A stretch of 49,879 nt of DNA from contig DYCF01000016.1 in assembly GCA_019418225.1 (NCBI GenBank), positions 49,469 to 99,347 on the forward strand, in the 5' to 3' direction. Made by a program: the position numbers and the translations under genes. Under the pieces are notes generated by a model. The model was not told the origin of the DNA and made no database searches. It saw only the letters and a list, made by a program, of their open reading frames with translations. The DNA comes from Clostridiales bacterium. Its GTDB lineage: Bacteria > Bacillota > Clostridia > Lachnospirales > Cellulosilyticaceae. Each line of letters starts with the position of its first letter. Position 1 is the first letter of the stretch. Below, piece after piece: positions 8,472 to 17,710 of the stretch.

Positions 8472-10703
8472 TTACATTCTTTCATGGAATGTACGGCTGA
8501 TAACGTCTAATTGTTGTTCTCTTGTTAATTTAATGAAGTTTACAGCGTATCCTGATACACGAATTGTAAGTTGTGGATATTTTTCTGGGTGATCCATAGC
8601 ATCTAATAATACATCTTTATGAAGTACGTTTACGTTAATGTGTTGACCTGTTTGTCCAAAGTACCCATCTAAGATACCTACCATATTTGCAACGCGTTCA
8701 TTATCTGTTTTACCAAGAGTTGATGGTACTAATGAGAATGTGTATGAAATACCATCTTGTGCGTGTTCAAATGGGATTTTTGCAACTGAAGCACATGCAG
8801 CAAGTACACCTTTTGTTTCTCTACCGTTCATTGGGTTAGCTCCTGGTGAGAATGGTACGCCTGCTTTACGTCCATCTGGAGTAGCCCCTGTTTTCTTACC
8901 ATATACTACGTTTGATGTAATTGTAAGAACTGATTGTGTGTATACAGAATCTCTGTATGGTGTGTGTTTTCTAACTTCATTCATGAAGTCTTCTACTAAG
9001 AAGCATGCAATATCATCTGCGCGGTCATCATTGTTACCGTATGCTGGGTATTCTCCTTCGATTTCGAAATCGATAGCAATCCCTTCTTCATTTCTAATAG
9101 GTTTAACTTTTGCATGTTTGATAGCTGATAATGAGTCTGTTGCTACCGCCATACCTGCGATACCACAAGCCATTGTTCTTAAGATATCTGTATCATGAAG
9201 TGCCATTTCAATTCTTTCATAAGCATATTTATCATGCATGAAGTGAATGATGTTAAGAGCATCTGTGTAAACTTTAGCAACCCACTCTTTTGTGATTTGG
9301 TAGTTTTTCATTACTTTGTCATAATCTAAGTATTCATCTTCTATCATTGGTTCGATACCTGGTACTACTTTAATACCTGTTTTTTCATCTACCCCACCGT
9401 TGATAGCGTAAAGTACTGCTTTAGCAAGGTTAGCACGTGCTCCGAAGAATTGCATTTGTTTACCGATTCTCATTGGAGATACGCAACAAGCGATACCATA
9501 GTCATCACCGAATTGTGGTCTCATAAGGTCATCACTTTCGTATTGGATAGCTGATGTATCAATAGATACTTTTGCACAGAAGTTTTTGTATCCTTGTGGG
9601 AATTTTTCACTCCAAAGTACTGTTAAGTTTGGTTCTGGAGCTGGTCCAATATTGTAAAGTGTGTGAAGGTAACGGAAGCTGTTTTTAGTTACAAGAGATG
9701 CACTCATATCTTCAAGCATACCACCAAGTGATTCTGTTACCCATGTTGGATCTCCTGAGAATAATTCATTGTATTCTGGAGTTCTAAGGAATCTGATGAT
9801 ACGAAGTTTCATAATGAATTGGTCAATGATTTCTTGAACTTCTTGTTCTGTAAGTTTTCCTTCTTGTAAATCTCTTTCAGCATAGATATCAAGGAATGTA
9901 GATGTACGACCAATTGACATTGCTGCGCCATCTTGCTCTTTAGTTGCTGCAAGGTATGCAAGGTATAACCATTGCACCGCTTCTTGGAAGTTTTCAGCTG
10001 GTCTACTTAAGTCGAATCCATACATTTGACCTAATTCTTTAAGTTCGTTTAATGCTTTAATTTGTTCTGCAAGTTCTTCACAATCTCTCATTGTTTCAGC
10101 TGTGAATACTTTTGATCTTGCTTCTTTATCTTTCATTTTGTCTTCGATAAGACGGTCAATTCCGTAAAGAGCAACTCTTCTGTAGTCACCAATGATACGT
10201 CCACGTCCATAAGCATCTGGAAGCCCTGTTACAACACCAACTTTACGTGCTGTACGGATATCTTTGTTATAAACATCAAATACACCTTGGTTGTGTGTTT
10301 TTCTATATTTAGTGAAGATTTCTTTCATTTCTGGGTCTACTTCGTAGTCGTAAGCGTGTAATGCATTTTCTACTACTCTCATCCCACCAAATGGATGACA
10401 GCTTCTTACGAGTGGTGCATCTGTTTGAAGACCAACGATTTTTTCTTTTGATTTGTCAATGTACCCTGCTGCATGAGAAGTGATTGTTGCAATAGTTTTT
10501 GTATCTGCGAAACATCCTCTTTCTCTTTCTTTTACCATGAGTTCACTAAGTTGTTCCCATAAAGCTGTTGTATCTGCAGTTGGTCCTTCTAAGAATGAAT
10601 CGTCACCTGTATATTCTGTATAGTTGTTAACAATGAAATCTCTTACATTAATTTCTTCTTGCCATTTACCTGATTTAAAGTTTCTCCAATATGTCATATG
10701 CAT
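8472..10703 (-). CDS. pflB: Pyruvate formate-lyase (formate C-acetyltransferase)
   Basis: 743 aa, slightly shorter than the E. coli enzyme (760). It converts pyruvate and CoA to acetyl-CoA and formate under anaerobiosis by a glycyl-radical mechanism. The active-site cysteine pair is in YGIACCVSPMRIG (C406-C407) and the radical glycine is in the C-terminal RVSGYAVNF (G718), both in the expected places. The start is either the ATG at 10703 or the one two codons later; the upstream AGGT is only a weak ribosome site. No activating enzyme (pflA) gene is adjacent, which is unusual, so it must be elsewhere. It has its own promoter with a palindromic operator near the start point and a terminator with duplicated arms. 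Confidence 0.97.
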   Translation of the reverse strand: MHMTYWRNFKSGKWQEEINVRDFIVNNYTEYTGDDSFLEGPTADTTALWEQLSELMVKERERGCFADTKTIATITSHAAGYIDKSKEKIVGLQTDAPLVRSCHPFGGMRVVENALHAYDYEVDPEMKEIFTKYRKTHNQGVFDVYNKDIRTARKVGVVTGLPDAYGRGRIIGDYRRVALYGIDRLIEDKMKDKEARSKVFTAETMRDCEELAEQIKALNELKELGQMYGFDLSRPAENFQEAVQWLYLAYLAATKEQDGAAMSIGRTSTFLDIYAERDLQEGKLTEQEVQEIIDQFIMKLRIIRFLRTPEYNELFSGDPTWVTESLGGMLEDMSASLVTKNSFRYLHTLYNIGPAPEPNLTVLWSEKFPQGYKNFCAKVSIDTSAIQYESDDLMRPQFGDDYGIACCVSPMRIGKQMQFFGARANLAKAVLYAINGGVDEKTGIKVVPGIEPMIEDEYLDYDKVMKNYQITKEWVAKVYTDALNIIHFMHDKYAYERIEMALHDTDILRTMACGIAGMAVATDSLSAIKHAKVKPIRNEEGIAIDFEIEGEYPAYGNNDDRADDIACFLVEDFMNEVRKHTPYRDSVYTQSVLTITSNVVYGKKTGATPDGRKAGVPFSPGANPMNGRETKGVLAACASVAKIPFEHAQDGISYTFSLVPSTLGKTDNERVANMVGILDGYFGQTGQHINVNVLHKDVLLDAMDHPEKYPQLTIRVSGYAVNFIKLTREQQLDVISRTFHERM

Positions 10704-10810
10704 CGTAAAGACCTGACTTTGTGTAGGCCTCTACTCCACCCCCTCTTATTTGTAAGTTTAGTTATAAATCTTGTTTTAAGTTTTCTTAATAATACATGTT
10801 TGTTTTTGTG

Positions 10811-10825
10811 TGTATACTGTATACA
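10811..10825. promoter_or_regulatory. Perfect 15-bp palindrome, candidate pflB operator
   Basis: TGTATACTGTATACA is symmetrical about its central base and lies roughly +10 to +25 of the predicted pflB transcription start, a position suited to a repressor. The symmetry recalls GntR-type operators; it does not match the usual Rex site TTGTGAA-N4-TTCACAA well. The protein that binds is unknown. Confidence 0.55.
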
Positions 10826-10841
10826 ATCTTGACTTGTTTTT

Positions 10842-10870
10842 ATTATACTATGGTAATTTTAGTTTGTAAA
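10842..10870 (-). promoter_or_regulatory. pflB promoter
   Basis: On the minus strand, -35 TTTACA (10865-10870), 17-bp spacer, -10 TATAAT (10842-10847). Start of transcription about 130 bases before the pflB ATG. The rest of 10871-11053 holds only a doubtful 60-codon ORF without a ribosome site. Confidence 0.75.
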
Positions 10871-11053
10871 TAGGAATTATTATTTTTTAGTATTAAATTT
10901 TTTATAACTTTTCTTACTATTTCCTTAATACAGTTTGTGATACTTCCTATCACCCCTTCAATCTCACTACTAAATTTTTGAGATTGACCAGCTAACTTTC
11001 CCAACGCCCTAAACCTTCTATTCATTATCTTTATTTTGATTTTTCCTACCTAA

Positions 11054-11099
11054 AAAGAGGTAATAAACTTGTATGCAACAACAAGCTTATTACCTCTTT
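11054..11099 (-). terminator. Intrinsic terminator of the zinc-ribbon gene
   Basis: Stem AAAGAGGTAATAA.CTTGT / ACAAG.TTATTACCTCTTT, 18 bp with one bulge, 30 bases after the stop. Confidence 0.8.
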
Positions 11100-11126
11100 G
11101 TCTACCTTTTATATCTCGCATCATTT

Positions 11127-11411
11127 TTATTGATATTGTACACGAAAATCTTGATTACAATGATGGCATCTATATATAGCTTCTTTCTCTTTCACTTCAT
11201 GTATTTCCATGATTTCTTCGCAGTTTGGGCAAAGGATATAGCGTTTTAAACCATAAGGCAATTCACTTTCCTTTTCCTTAGAATCCTTAGAAAATTTGAT
11301 TTTCCTTGGTACCTCTTCAAATTCATTCATGCGTAATCTAATCTGTTCTTCATGCACCATTTTTTTATCTGCTACTTTCTTAAATTCGTCCATACGTGAT
11401 TCTATATTCAT
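11127..11411 (-). CDS. Small zinc-ribbon protein of unknown function
   Basis: 94 aa. The N-terminal half is charged and helical (MDEFKKVADKK... RMNEFEEV). The C-terminal half carries two cysteine pairs, CPNC near residue 61 and CHHC near 81, spaced as in a treble-clef or rubredoxin-like zinc ribbon. A GAGGCGATGCT ribosome site precedes the ATG. It stands alone between pflB and the sigma-factor operon. I do not recognise a named family; zinc binding is inferred from the cysteines only. Confidence 0.7.
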   Translation of the reverse strand: MNIESRMDEFKKVADKKMVHEEQIRLRMNEFEEVPRKIKFSKDSKEKESELPYGLKRYILCPNCEEIMEIHEVKEKEAIYRCHHCNQDFRVQYQ

Positions 11412-11573
11412 AGCATCGCCTCTTATTTATAAATATTCATTTTTACCTTAAATTATAAATATTATATTATCTTTTCATGTATTTTGCTACTAAATATGCA
11501 AAAAGGGGCTACTTCACGACAACAAGTGGATCTACTATCTTTTAGATTGCCATCATAAAAAAGCAATCACTAT

Positions 11574-12371
11574 TTATTCCGCATCAATAACTGTCTGTGC
11601 CATATTGACAAGTTCATCAATATTAAAGTTATAATCATTTCCCATAATATTATAGCTAATGCCGTCCTCATACCAACTAATCGCTTGAACTTGCTGAACT
11701 TCTACTTTATCTGAGCCATATGATACTTCTAGTGCGCCAGCTGCCATAGCTTTATTATCTTCAGCTGTTAAGACGTAATTTGCTGGTACAAATTTATAAG
11801 TTTGATTATAGTAATATAAATCTATACCTTTATAAGATTCCTCTAACTTTGTTTCACCTTCATGATTTAAATACTTTTCATCTACTAACATTGTATTTAA
11901 AGAAATAGGTTGTCTCTCTTTCTCACCATTGCTGTACATAAACGTAATCTCTTTTGTCTTTGTAACTAGTTTACCTGCCTCATCTGTCATTTCACCCTTA
12001 CCAATAGATGCTTTTTTATACTCAAATCCTCCAGGTAAACTCTCTACATATTTAGGTAAAAATCCATTGTCGTTCTCAACTTTTTCTTGGGTTGGAAAAG
12101 AATTATATGCTGTATGTGAGCGGCTGATCCAACTTCCTGATGTTGCTGCTGCCACAGCTGTAATAGAACCTACAATCAAACATAACCCCGCTACTAATGC
12201 CACACGTTTTTTACGACCTAAACTAAATCCTTTATTTTTCATAGTATTTCTTTGCTCCTCTTCATATATATTTTTTCTAATCTTATTAAATAAGTCTGGT
12301 GATACTTCAATATCTTCTACTTCCTGATTTAATACAATTTTAATGTTTTTATCTTCCTTACAATTTCTCAT
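11574..12371 (-). CDS. Membrane-anchored anti-sigma factor (DUF4367-like)
   Basis: 265 aa. Residues 1-53 are cytoplasmic and charged, one transmembrane helix follows (about 55-77, VALVAGLCLIVGSITAVAAA), and the rest is an extracytoplasmic beta-rich domain resembling the DUF4367 sensor domain of Firmicute anti-sigma factors. The gene overlaps the upstream ECF sigma gene by four bases (ATGA), the classical translational coupling of a sigma/anti-sigma pair. It is predicted to hold the sigma factor at the membrane until an envelope signal arrives. No zinc-binding HxxxCxxC motif is seen in the N-terminus, so it is not a ZAS-type anti-sigma. Confidence 0.8.
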   Translation of the reverse strand: MRNCKEDKNIKIVLNQEVEDIEVSPDLFNKIRKNIYEEEQRNTMKNKGFSLGRKKRVALVAGLCLIVGSITAVAAATSGSWISRSHTAYNSFPTQEKVENDNGFLPKYVESLPGGFEYKKASIGKGEMTDEAGKLVTKTKEITFMYSNGEKERQPISLNTMLVDEKYLNHEGETKLEESYKGIDLYYYNQTYKFVPANYVLTAEDNKAMAAGALEVSYGSDKVEVQQVQAISWYEDGISYNIMGNDYNFNIDELVNMAQTVIDAE

Positions 12372-12931
12372 AACCCAAATGCCTCCCTTTTTATACGACT
12401 TTCTTCTATTAAACTTACTTTCAATTTTCTTCTAGCCGTATGTAGCCTAGATTTTACAGTCCCTTCTAAGCAGCCCATGACTTTAGCAATTTCTTTAACA
12501 GAAAGCTCATTATAATAGTAGAGAACGATGGTTGTTTGTAATTTATAATCTAACTTTAAGACTTCCTTATAAATTTCACTTTTTGTTTCTCTTACTTCTA
12601 TTTCATTAGGAATTGTAAGGTCCTGTTTCTTTTCGATTACTTCATTGATCTCTTCTGTTGGAATAAGGGTATTTTCCTTTTTCATATAGCGCCATGCGAT
12701 TCTAGTTAGTAATTTAAAGAACCAAGTCTTAAAGTACTCTGGGCTTTTAAGACTTTTGATAGAAAGATAACATGTCGTAAAAGCCTCTTGTACAATGTCC
12801 TCACTTGTGTATTTATTTCTTGTCAGCAAATAAGCTGTTCGCATTGCTTTATATTTATACCTTTCAAATAATTGTTCAAAAGCTTGCATATTTCCTTCTT
12901 GTACATTTCTTATAAGCTCTATTTCCTCCAA
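12368..12931 (-). CDS. ECF-family RNA polymerase sigma factor
   Basis: 187 aa from a TTG start at 12931. That codon is eight bases after a perfect AAAGGAGG, whereas the upstream in-frame GTG at 12958 would put the ribosome site inside the gene. Region 2 is clear (AFEQLFERYKYKAMRTAYLLTRNKYTSEDIVQEAF), as is region 4 with its helix-turn-helix (LSVKEIAKVMGCLEGTVKSRLHTARRKLK). There is no sigma region 3 or 1.1, as expected for ECF. It directs polymerase to a stress or envelope regulon and likely to its own promoter (12969-12995). It is coupled to the anti-sigma gene downstream. Confidence 0.92.
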   Translation of the reverse strand: MEEIELIRNVQEGNMQAFEQLFERYKYKAMRTAYLLTRNKYTSEDIVQEAFTTCYLSIKSLKSPEYFKTWFFKLLTRIAWRYMKKENTLIPTEEINEVIEKKQDLTIPNEIEVRETKSEIYKEVLKLDYKLQTTIVLYYYNELSVKEIAKVMGCLEGTVKSRLHTARRKLKVSLIEESRIKREAFGL

Positions 12932-12968
12932 AACTTTTTCCTCCTTTATTAGGTGCACCTATCTATAT

Positions 12969-12995
12969 AGAGACAAAACATTTCTATTTGGTTCA
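12969..12995 (-). promoter_or_regulatory. Candidate autoregulatory ECF promoter
   Basis: On the minus strand TGAACC (12990-12995), 15-base spacer, GTCTCT (12969-12974), about 40 bases before the sigma start. It resembles the TGAAAC-N16-CGTCTA form of SigW/SigX-type promoters. This is a single-site match, so the evidence is modest. Confidence 0.4.
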
Positions 12996-13029
12996 TTCAT
13001 TCAATAACTTTTTAATAATTTTTTATAAA

Positions 13030-13075
13030 AGAAAAAGCTGCTCATACCATATTTACGTATGAACAGCTTCTTCAC
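13030..13075 (-). terminator. Intrinsic terminator downstream of glycosyl-1-phosphate transferase
   Basis: Stem AGCTGCTCATAC / GTATGAACAGCT (one mismatch) with TTTTTCTTTT after it on the minus strand. It lies about 240 bases past the stop, beyond the 21-bp tandem array. Confidence 0.8.
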
Positions 13076-13231
13076 TATGAGATTTTATTAATTTATATAA
13101 CACCTTATACCATAATATTCTACGTTATAGTATTTTTATACTATAGTACCATATCTTAATACATTCGCAAACCGGTAATATATCCCATGGATAATTACAG
13201 TTTATAAATATAAAGTCCATATAGCTTTTAC

Positions 13232-13336
13232 TTTAGGATTGTACCATAAAATTTTAAGATTGCATCATAAAACTTTAACGTTGTATCTTAAAACTTTAAG
13301 ATTCCATCATAAAACTTTATGATTGTATCATAAAGA
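13232..13336. repeat. Tandem repeat, 5 x 21 bp, spanning a gene's stop codon
   Basis: Five units of TTTAAGATTGTATCATAAAAC type: 13232-13252, 13253-13273, 13274-13294, 13295-13315, 13316-13336, each differing at a few positions. The last unit contains the final codons and TAA stop of the 13317 gene, so the array is a repeated copy of the gene's own 3' end. Confidence 0.9.
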
Positions 13337-14273
13337 GAATGATTGCACTTAAATTAAGGCATGCACATACAAGATAAAGTACATGAACAGCTTGTTTCTG
13401 TGTTAAACCTTGAGCTGTTAATCTGAAATGTGCTTGACTCGTATCCCCTATATAAATAGGTCTACCTTCTTTCATACGTTTAAATATCACATAGATATTA
13501 TCAAAAATTGGTAGCCCCAAAGCCAATACTGGCACGAAAATCGAAAACATTGTTGCTTGCTTAAATGCACCATCTAATGAAATAATGGCCAACATAAAAC
13601 CTAAAAATGTCGCACCTGCATCGCCCATTAAAATTTTAGCTGGGAATCTATTGTATTTTAAATATCCTAAGCAAATGCCTACTAATATAATTCCCATCAT
13701 AGCTGCAGAATAATCCCCCATGGCTCTTGCTACAATAAACAAGGTAATTGCTGAGATACAACTTACACCACCTGCTAAACCATCCATTCCATCTGTGAAG
13801 TTAATAACTGTTGTTACACCAAATAACCATATAATGCTTAAGGTAAATTGTAATAAAGTTGGTAGTAATATGTACTCTCCATTTAATGGGTTAGTAAAAC
13901 CTACGAACTGTACACCACCTTTATACACTAATGCACAGGCAATTAGCTGGACAATCATCTTAGGCCATGCAGCTAAATCCTTACCTTTAATTTTATACCA
14001 ATCATCCACCATTCCTATAGCAAATATAATTGTAGAGCTTGCTAAAATATAAAGTATTTTCGTATTGACCTGCTTCATAGCTAAAAAGTATACAATCCAA
14101 AATATAAAAAATAGACCTACTGCTGCTAAATATGGTTTTGCTTCTTTATGAATCTTCCTTGAATCAGCCTTAGGCTGTTCCATATAATTAGTCTTACAAG
14201 CCACTTTTCTAAGCACCGGCGTCACTAAAACCATCAAAATCCACGATATGAAAAAAGCAATAAAATAACTCAT
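13317..14273 (-). CDS. WecA/TagO-type undecaprenyl-phosphate sugar-1-phosphate transferase
   Basis: 318 aa from the ATG at 14273, preceded five bases earlier by GGAGG; the upstream ATGs at 14285-14291 encode that ribosome site. It is a polytopic membrane protein of about ten helices. Hallmarks of the MraY/WecA/TagO family are MVDDWYKIKG, NFTDGMDGLAGG and GDAGATFLGF. It transfers GlcNAc-1-phosphate (or a related sugar) from UDP to undecaprenyl phosphate at the inner face of the membrane, the first step of teichoic acid or polysaccharide synthesis. It stands alone, and its 3' end is iterated into a tandem repeat. Confidence 0.9.
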   Translation of the reverse strand: MSYFIAFFISWILMVLVTPVLRKVACKTNYMEQPKADSRKIHKEAKPYLAAVGLFFIFWIVYFLAMKQVNTKILYILASSTIIFAIGMVDDWYKIKGKDLAAWPKMIVQLIACALVYKGGVQFVGFTNPLNGEYILLPTLLQFTLSIIWLFGVTTVINFTDGMDGLAGGVSCISAITLFIVARAMGDYSAAMMGIILVGICLGYLKYNRFPAKILMGDAGATFLGFMLAIISLDGAFKQATMFSIFVPVLALGLPIFDNIYVIFKRMKEGRPIYIGDTSQAHFRLTAQGLTQKQAVHVLYLVCACLNLSAIILFMIQS

Positions 14274-14415
14274 AATAGCCTCCATCATCATTTCTTATGT
14301 TATTCTTTCAATTTTCTATATAATATACCTCTTGTCATAATTTTTCAATACTTTTTGTTTATCATGCAAGCTCTTCTTTCACTTCATCTATTCTTAAGTA
14401 CTACACGTCTACTTT

Positions 14416-14530
14416 ATAGAGAAACCAACTAAAACCTTAAAATATACATGTAGGTCAATAGGTTTCTCTCAATGATTTCACATGACTAAAAATCATGAAT
14501 AACTAAATCTATATAAATGTGAAATCTATA
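14416..14530 (+). repeat. Two-hairpin dispersed repeat, copy B
   Basis: 115 bp, starts TATAGAGAAACC and ends GTGAAATCTATA. Hairpin 1: GAGAAACC (14419) with GGTTTCTC (14461). Hairpin 2: GATTTCACAT with ATGTGAAATC. It lies between two diverging genes, with nothing else notable in 14274-14663 except the pectate lyase promoter region. Confidence 0.88.
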
Positions 14531-14663
14531 TGTCCAAAAATCATTTAATTATTCTTAAATTTTTGTAGAAATCAACTTAAATAAGTCAACTTATGTACAG
14601 ATTCTTCTAACAGTTTATCTTATAATAACCTTATTATTACATGAAATAACAGGGGGATTACAC

Positions 14664-16241
14664 ATGAAACTAGGATTAAAAAGAAAAGCGTGCCTAATTA
14701 TGTTAGCAATGACAATGACTACTGGCACAGTTGCAACACCTTTATTTGCGGCTGAGACTATATCACTCAAAGATTTATCAGTAAAAACAATTGCTATAAT
14801 AGAAACAGAACCAAACTTCTCAATCAATGGCGCTTTCCATGAACTAGACTATGGTTATTTATTAAAACCAATCATGAAAGATGACAAATCAAGTGCTGAA
14901 ACAATGATGGCACCTTTAAGAGATATTTTTGAAAAACTTGCTGCTACTTATAGCTATAATGAAAAAACAGGTGAAGTAAAAATGATGCTCAATGAGCAAA
15001 CACTTACTATGAAAGTTAGCTCTACAGAAGCTTCTTTAGAAGGTAAAAAATTAACAGCACCTTATGCACCAGAGCTTATTGATAATGAAGATGGCGAAAA
15101 AACACTTTATTTACCTGTTAAGTTTGTATTTGAAAGTCTAGAAGCTAATGTAACATGGGATAGTAAAAGAAAACGCCTTGTAGCTACTTGTATTATGACA
15201 CCAAGACAAGGTGGCGATGATTTTAAAACAGGCGGCGACTGGACATTTGGTTCGCTTCTTGAAAAAACAGCCAATGACTATGCAAGTTCAACGGCTCAAA
15301 AGGTAGCTGACAATATCATTGCTTTCCAAAATAGTAATGGTGGCTGGATGAAACTTGTAGATGCTGTAGATATGACCGAGTCTATCAAGGATCAATCTGC
15401 TACGCTTCTTAAATCTACCATTGATAATGATGCCACGATTACGGAAATGCGTTTCTTAGCACAAGTTTATACTGCTACAGGTAATAAAAAATATGCTGAA
15501 AGCTTTATGAAAGGTCTTGATTATCTCATCAAAGGCCAATATAGTAACGGCGGTTGGGCACAGTATTTTCCAGTAGCAACAGGTTACTTTAAAAATATTA
15601 CGATTAATGATAATGCCATGGCTAATGTACTCGAACTTTTATTAGATGTCGTACAAGCAGATCCAGGTTATGAATTTGTAAGCAAAGAATATCCTAGTAA
15701 AATTCCATCTGTACAAAAGTCTATTGATAAAGGTATTGATTGTATCTTAGACCTCCAAATTGAAGTAGATGGTGTAAAAACAGCTTGGGCGTCTCAATAT
15801 GATGAAATAACTATGGCACCTGCTTTTGGCCGTGCTTATGAAGTACCTTCTATTGCTACGCAAGAGAGTGTAAGACTTCTCCAATTCTTAATGCGCCTTG
15901 AAAATCCAAGCCCAGAAATAATTGATGCTGTTAACTCAGCTATGACATGGCTTGATACCGTAAAAATCGAAGGCAAAAAAATAACTACTATAACAGACTA
16001 TAGCCTTGAATTTGGTTCAAACCGCGTACTTGTAGATGATCCAAATTCAACAGTTTGGGCACGTTTCTATGAAATTAATAGTGACTTCAAACCTGTTTTC
16101 TCTGGTAGAGATAGTGTTATAAAATATAGCATGGAAGAAATTTCTTATGAAAGAAGAAACAAATACAGTTGGTATGGTAGCTACTTAAATGATAAGGTAA
16201 AAGCACAATACTCAGAGTGGCTTAAAACAATTAAAAACTAA
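14664..16241 (+). CDS. Secreted PL10 pectate lyase with copper-amine-oxidase-N-like domain
   Basis: 525 aa. Signal peptide residues 1-30 (ends PLFAA). Residues about 60-175 look like a CuAO_N1 domain (MMAPLRDIFEKLAATYSYNEKTGEV, then LYLPVKFVFESLEANVTWD), common as a wall-associated module in Firmicutes. Residues about 200-525 match family PL10 pectate lyases: NGGWMK, TIDNDATITEM (252-262), SNGGWAQYFP (294-303), and near the end VWARFYEI..KPVFSGRD and KYSWYG. PL10 enzymes cut polygalacturonate by calcium-assisted beta-elimination, giving unsaturated oligomers. GGGGG ribosome site seven bases before the ATG. The GH105 gene that could process such products converges on it. Confidence 0.92.
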   Translation: MKLGLKRKACLIMLAMTMTTGTVATPLFAAETISLKDLSVKTIAIIETEPNFSINGAFHELDYGYLLKPIMKDDKSSAETMMAPLRDIFEKLAATYSYNEKTGEVKMMLNEQTLTMKVSSTEASLEGKKLTAPYAPELIDNEDGEKTLYLPVKFVFESLEANVTWDSKRKRLVATCIMTPRQGGDDFKTGGDWTFGSLLEKTANDYASSTAQKVADNIIAFQNSNGGWMKLVDAVDMTESIKDQSATLLKSTIDNDATITEMRFLAQVYTATGNKKYAESFMKGLDYLIKGQYSNGGWAQYFPVATGYFKNITINDNAMANVLELLLDVVQADPGYEFVSKEYPSKIPSVQKSIDKGIDCILDLQIEVDGVKTAWASQYDEITMAPAFGRAYEVPSIATQESVRLLQFLMRLENPSPEIIDAVNSAMTWLDTVKIEGKKITTITDYSLEFGSNRVLVDDPNSTVWARFYEINSDFKPVFSGRDSVIKYSMEEISYERRNKYSWYGSYLNDKVKAQYSEWLKTIKN

Positions 16242-16242
16242 T

Positions 16243-16296
16243 AAAAAGTGGGTGTTCCAAAAAATCTAATTGATTACTTAGGAACACCCACTTTTT
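16243..16296. terminator. Bidirectional intrinsic terminator between pectate lyase and GH105
   Basis: Perfect 16-bp stem AAAAAGTGGGTGTTCC / GGAACACCCACTTTTT; A and T runs at both ends serve both converging genes. Confidence 0.92.
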
Positions 16297-16332
16297 AAAA
16301 TTATTAGCAGTTAATTGCTATGGTTTTAAACC

Positions 16333-17457
16333 TTATTTCTTTCTTCTAAGAATTTCTGTATACGCAAGTAATAATGGTGCAACCCCTTTTGCTTCGTTTT
16401 CTACAACTGGTTCTGAAATATAGTATTCAAATGAACCGTCACGTGAATCTGGGCGGCCAAGTCCTGCTACTAAACAGATTCCGCCAAGGTTCATTTCACC
16501 ATCTTTTTCATATAAATATTTATCACAAATACCATTGAATGCTTTTTCACCATATGCAGCGTAGCTTTCTGGTAAGAATCCCATTCTTACACCTTTTAAG
16601 ATAGCAAACGCCATAATTGCACTACCGCTTGTTTCAAGGTAGTTTCCTTCTCTGTCCCCTTGATCAACTACTTGATACCACATACCACTTTCATGTTGGA
16701 ATTTAAGAAGTGATTCAATAAGATCCGTAAAGATTTGCATAAGTTTATTGTACATTTCTGTATAGCTCTTATCCATTTTCTCTAATGTATCAATAAGTGC
16801 CATCACAAACCAACCAAGGGCACGAAGCCAGAAGTTCTTAGAAAGTCCTGTTTCTTTATCACACCATTTTGCTTCTCTAGAAGAATCATATCCATGGTAG
16901 TATAAACCTGTTTTAGGATCTTTCATAAGTTTCTCTACATTGCAGAATTGATTAAAGATATCATCATAATGTTCTTTATTGTTAAATCTTGTTTCATATT
17001 CCATGTAGAATGGTTGTCCCATATAGAGACCATCTAGCCAAACTTGATTTGGATAGATTTTTTTGTGCCAGAAGTTACCTTCTTTAGTACGTGGTTGAAT
17101 TTTGATTTGTTCATATACTGTATCAATTGCTTTGCGGTATCTTTCTTTACCTGTGATATCATAAAGTTCAAATAATACCTTACCAGAGTTTACATTATCT
17201 ATGTTTAACTCGTGAATATCATAATCATTGATTGACCCATCTTCTCTTACATGATATGTAATAAACTCATCAGCAAATTTTAAATACTTTTCACCCTTTG
17301 TAATCGCGTACATCTCTAAAAGAGCTTTAATCATACAACCATCGATGTAGTTCCATGTAGGTGGCTTACCTTCTAAAATTTTTTCGATATTCCAGATTGG
17401 TCTCTCTGGTGTACTTTTATCAATTAGCTCTTCGATGTAATTTCTAAGCATATCCAT
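16333..17457 (-). CDS. GH105 unsaturated glucuronyl/galacturonyl hydrolase
   Basis: 374 aa, no signal peptide, so cytoplasmic. It folds as an (alpha/alpha)6 barrel; family GH105 (YteR/YesR) signatures are VWLDGLYMGQPF (general acid Asp), FWLRALGWFVMALID and SGSAIMAFAI. It removes the unsaturated uronic acid left at the non-reducing end by pectate or rhamnogalacturonan lyases. Start ATG at 17457 with GGAAAACGGAAC upstream. It pairs functionally with the PL10 lyase at 14664: outside cutting, inside trimming. No transporter gene is adjacent. Confidence 0.92.
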   Translation of the reverse strand: MDMLRNYIEELIDKSTPERPIWNIEKILEGKPPTWNYIDGCMIKALLEMYAITKGEKYLKFADEFITYHVREDGSINDYDIHELNIDNVNSGKVLFELYDITGKERYRKAIDTVYEQIKIQPRTKEGNFWHKKIYPNQVWLDGLYMGQPFYMEYETRFNNKEHYDDIFNQFCNVEKLMKDPKTGLYYHGYDSSREAKWCDKETGLSKNFWLRALGWFVMALIDTLEKMDKSYTEMYNKLMQIFTDLIESLLKFQHESGMWYQVVDQGDREGNYLETSGSAIMAFAILKGVRMGFLPESYAAYGEKAFNGICDKYLYEKDGEMNLGGICLVAGLGRPDSRDGSFEYYISEPVVENEAKGVAPLLLAYTEILRRKK

Positions 17458-17710
17458 GTTCCGTTTTCCTCATTTCCCTAAGTTCTTACGTGTTAAACAC
17501 TATTTTTATTTTACCTTAAACTTTTAGGCTTGTCTCTAAAAGCTGAAATTTAAGGAATAAATATGTAGTATTTATGCATTTTGGATATATTTTGTCAAAT
17601 TTTATTGACCTAAGTTTTTCTTTGTTCATGAAATACTTATATGAAGTTGCTATATTAATATAAAATAAACTACAGCTTGATTAAAAAATATTTTAGAAAG
17701 GATTGTGACT

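Noticed and set aside
10811..10825. Rex (NADH) operator for pflB
   Set aside because: The palindrome's half-sites TGTATAC do not match the TTGTGAA-type Rex half-site.
10843..11025. 60-codon minus-strand ORF ahead of pflB
   Set aside because: No ribosome site, and the pflB -35/-10 promoter overlaps its 3' end; composition is not protein-like.
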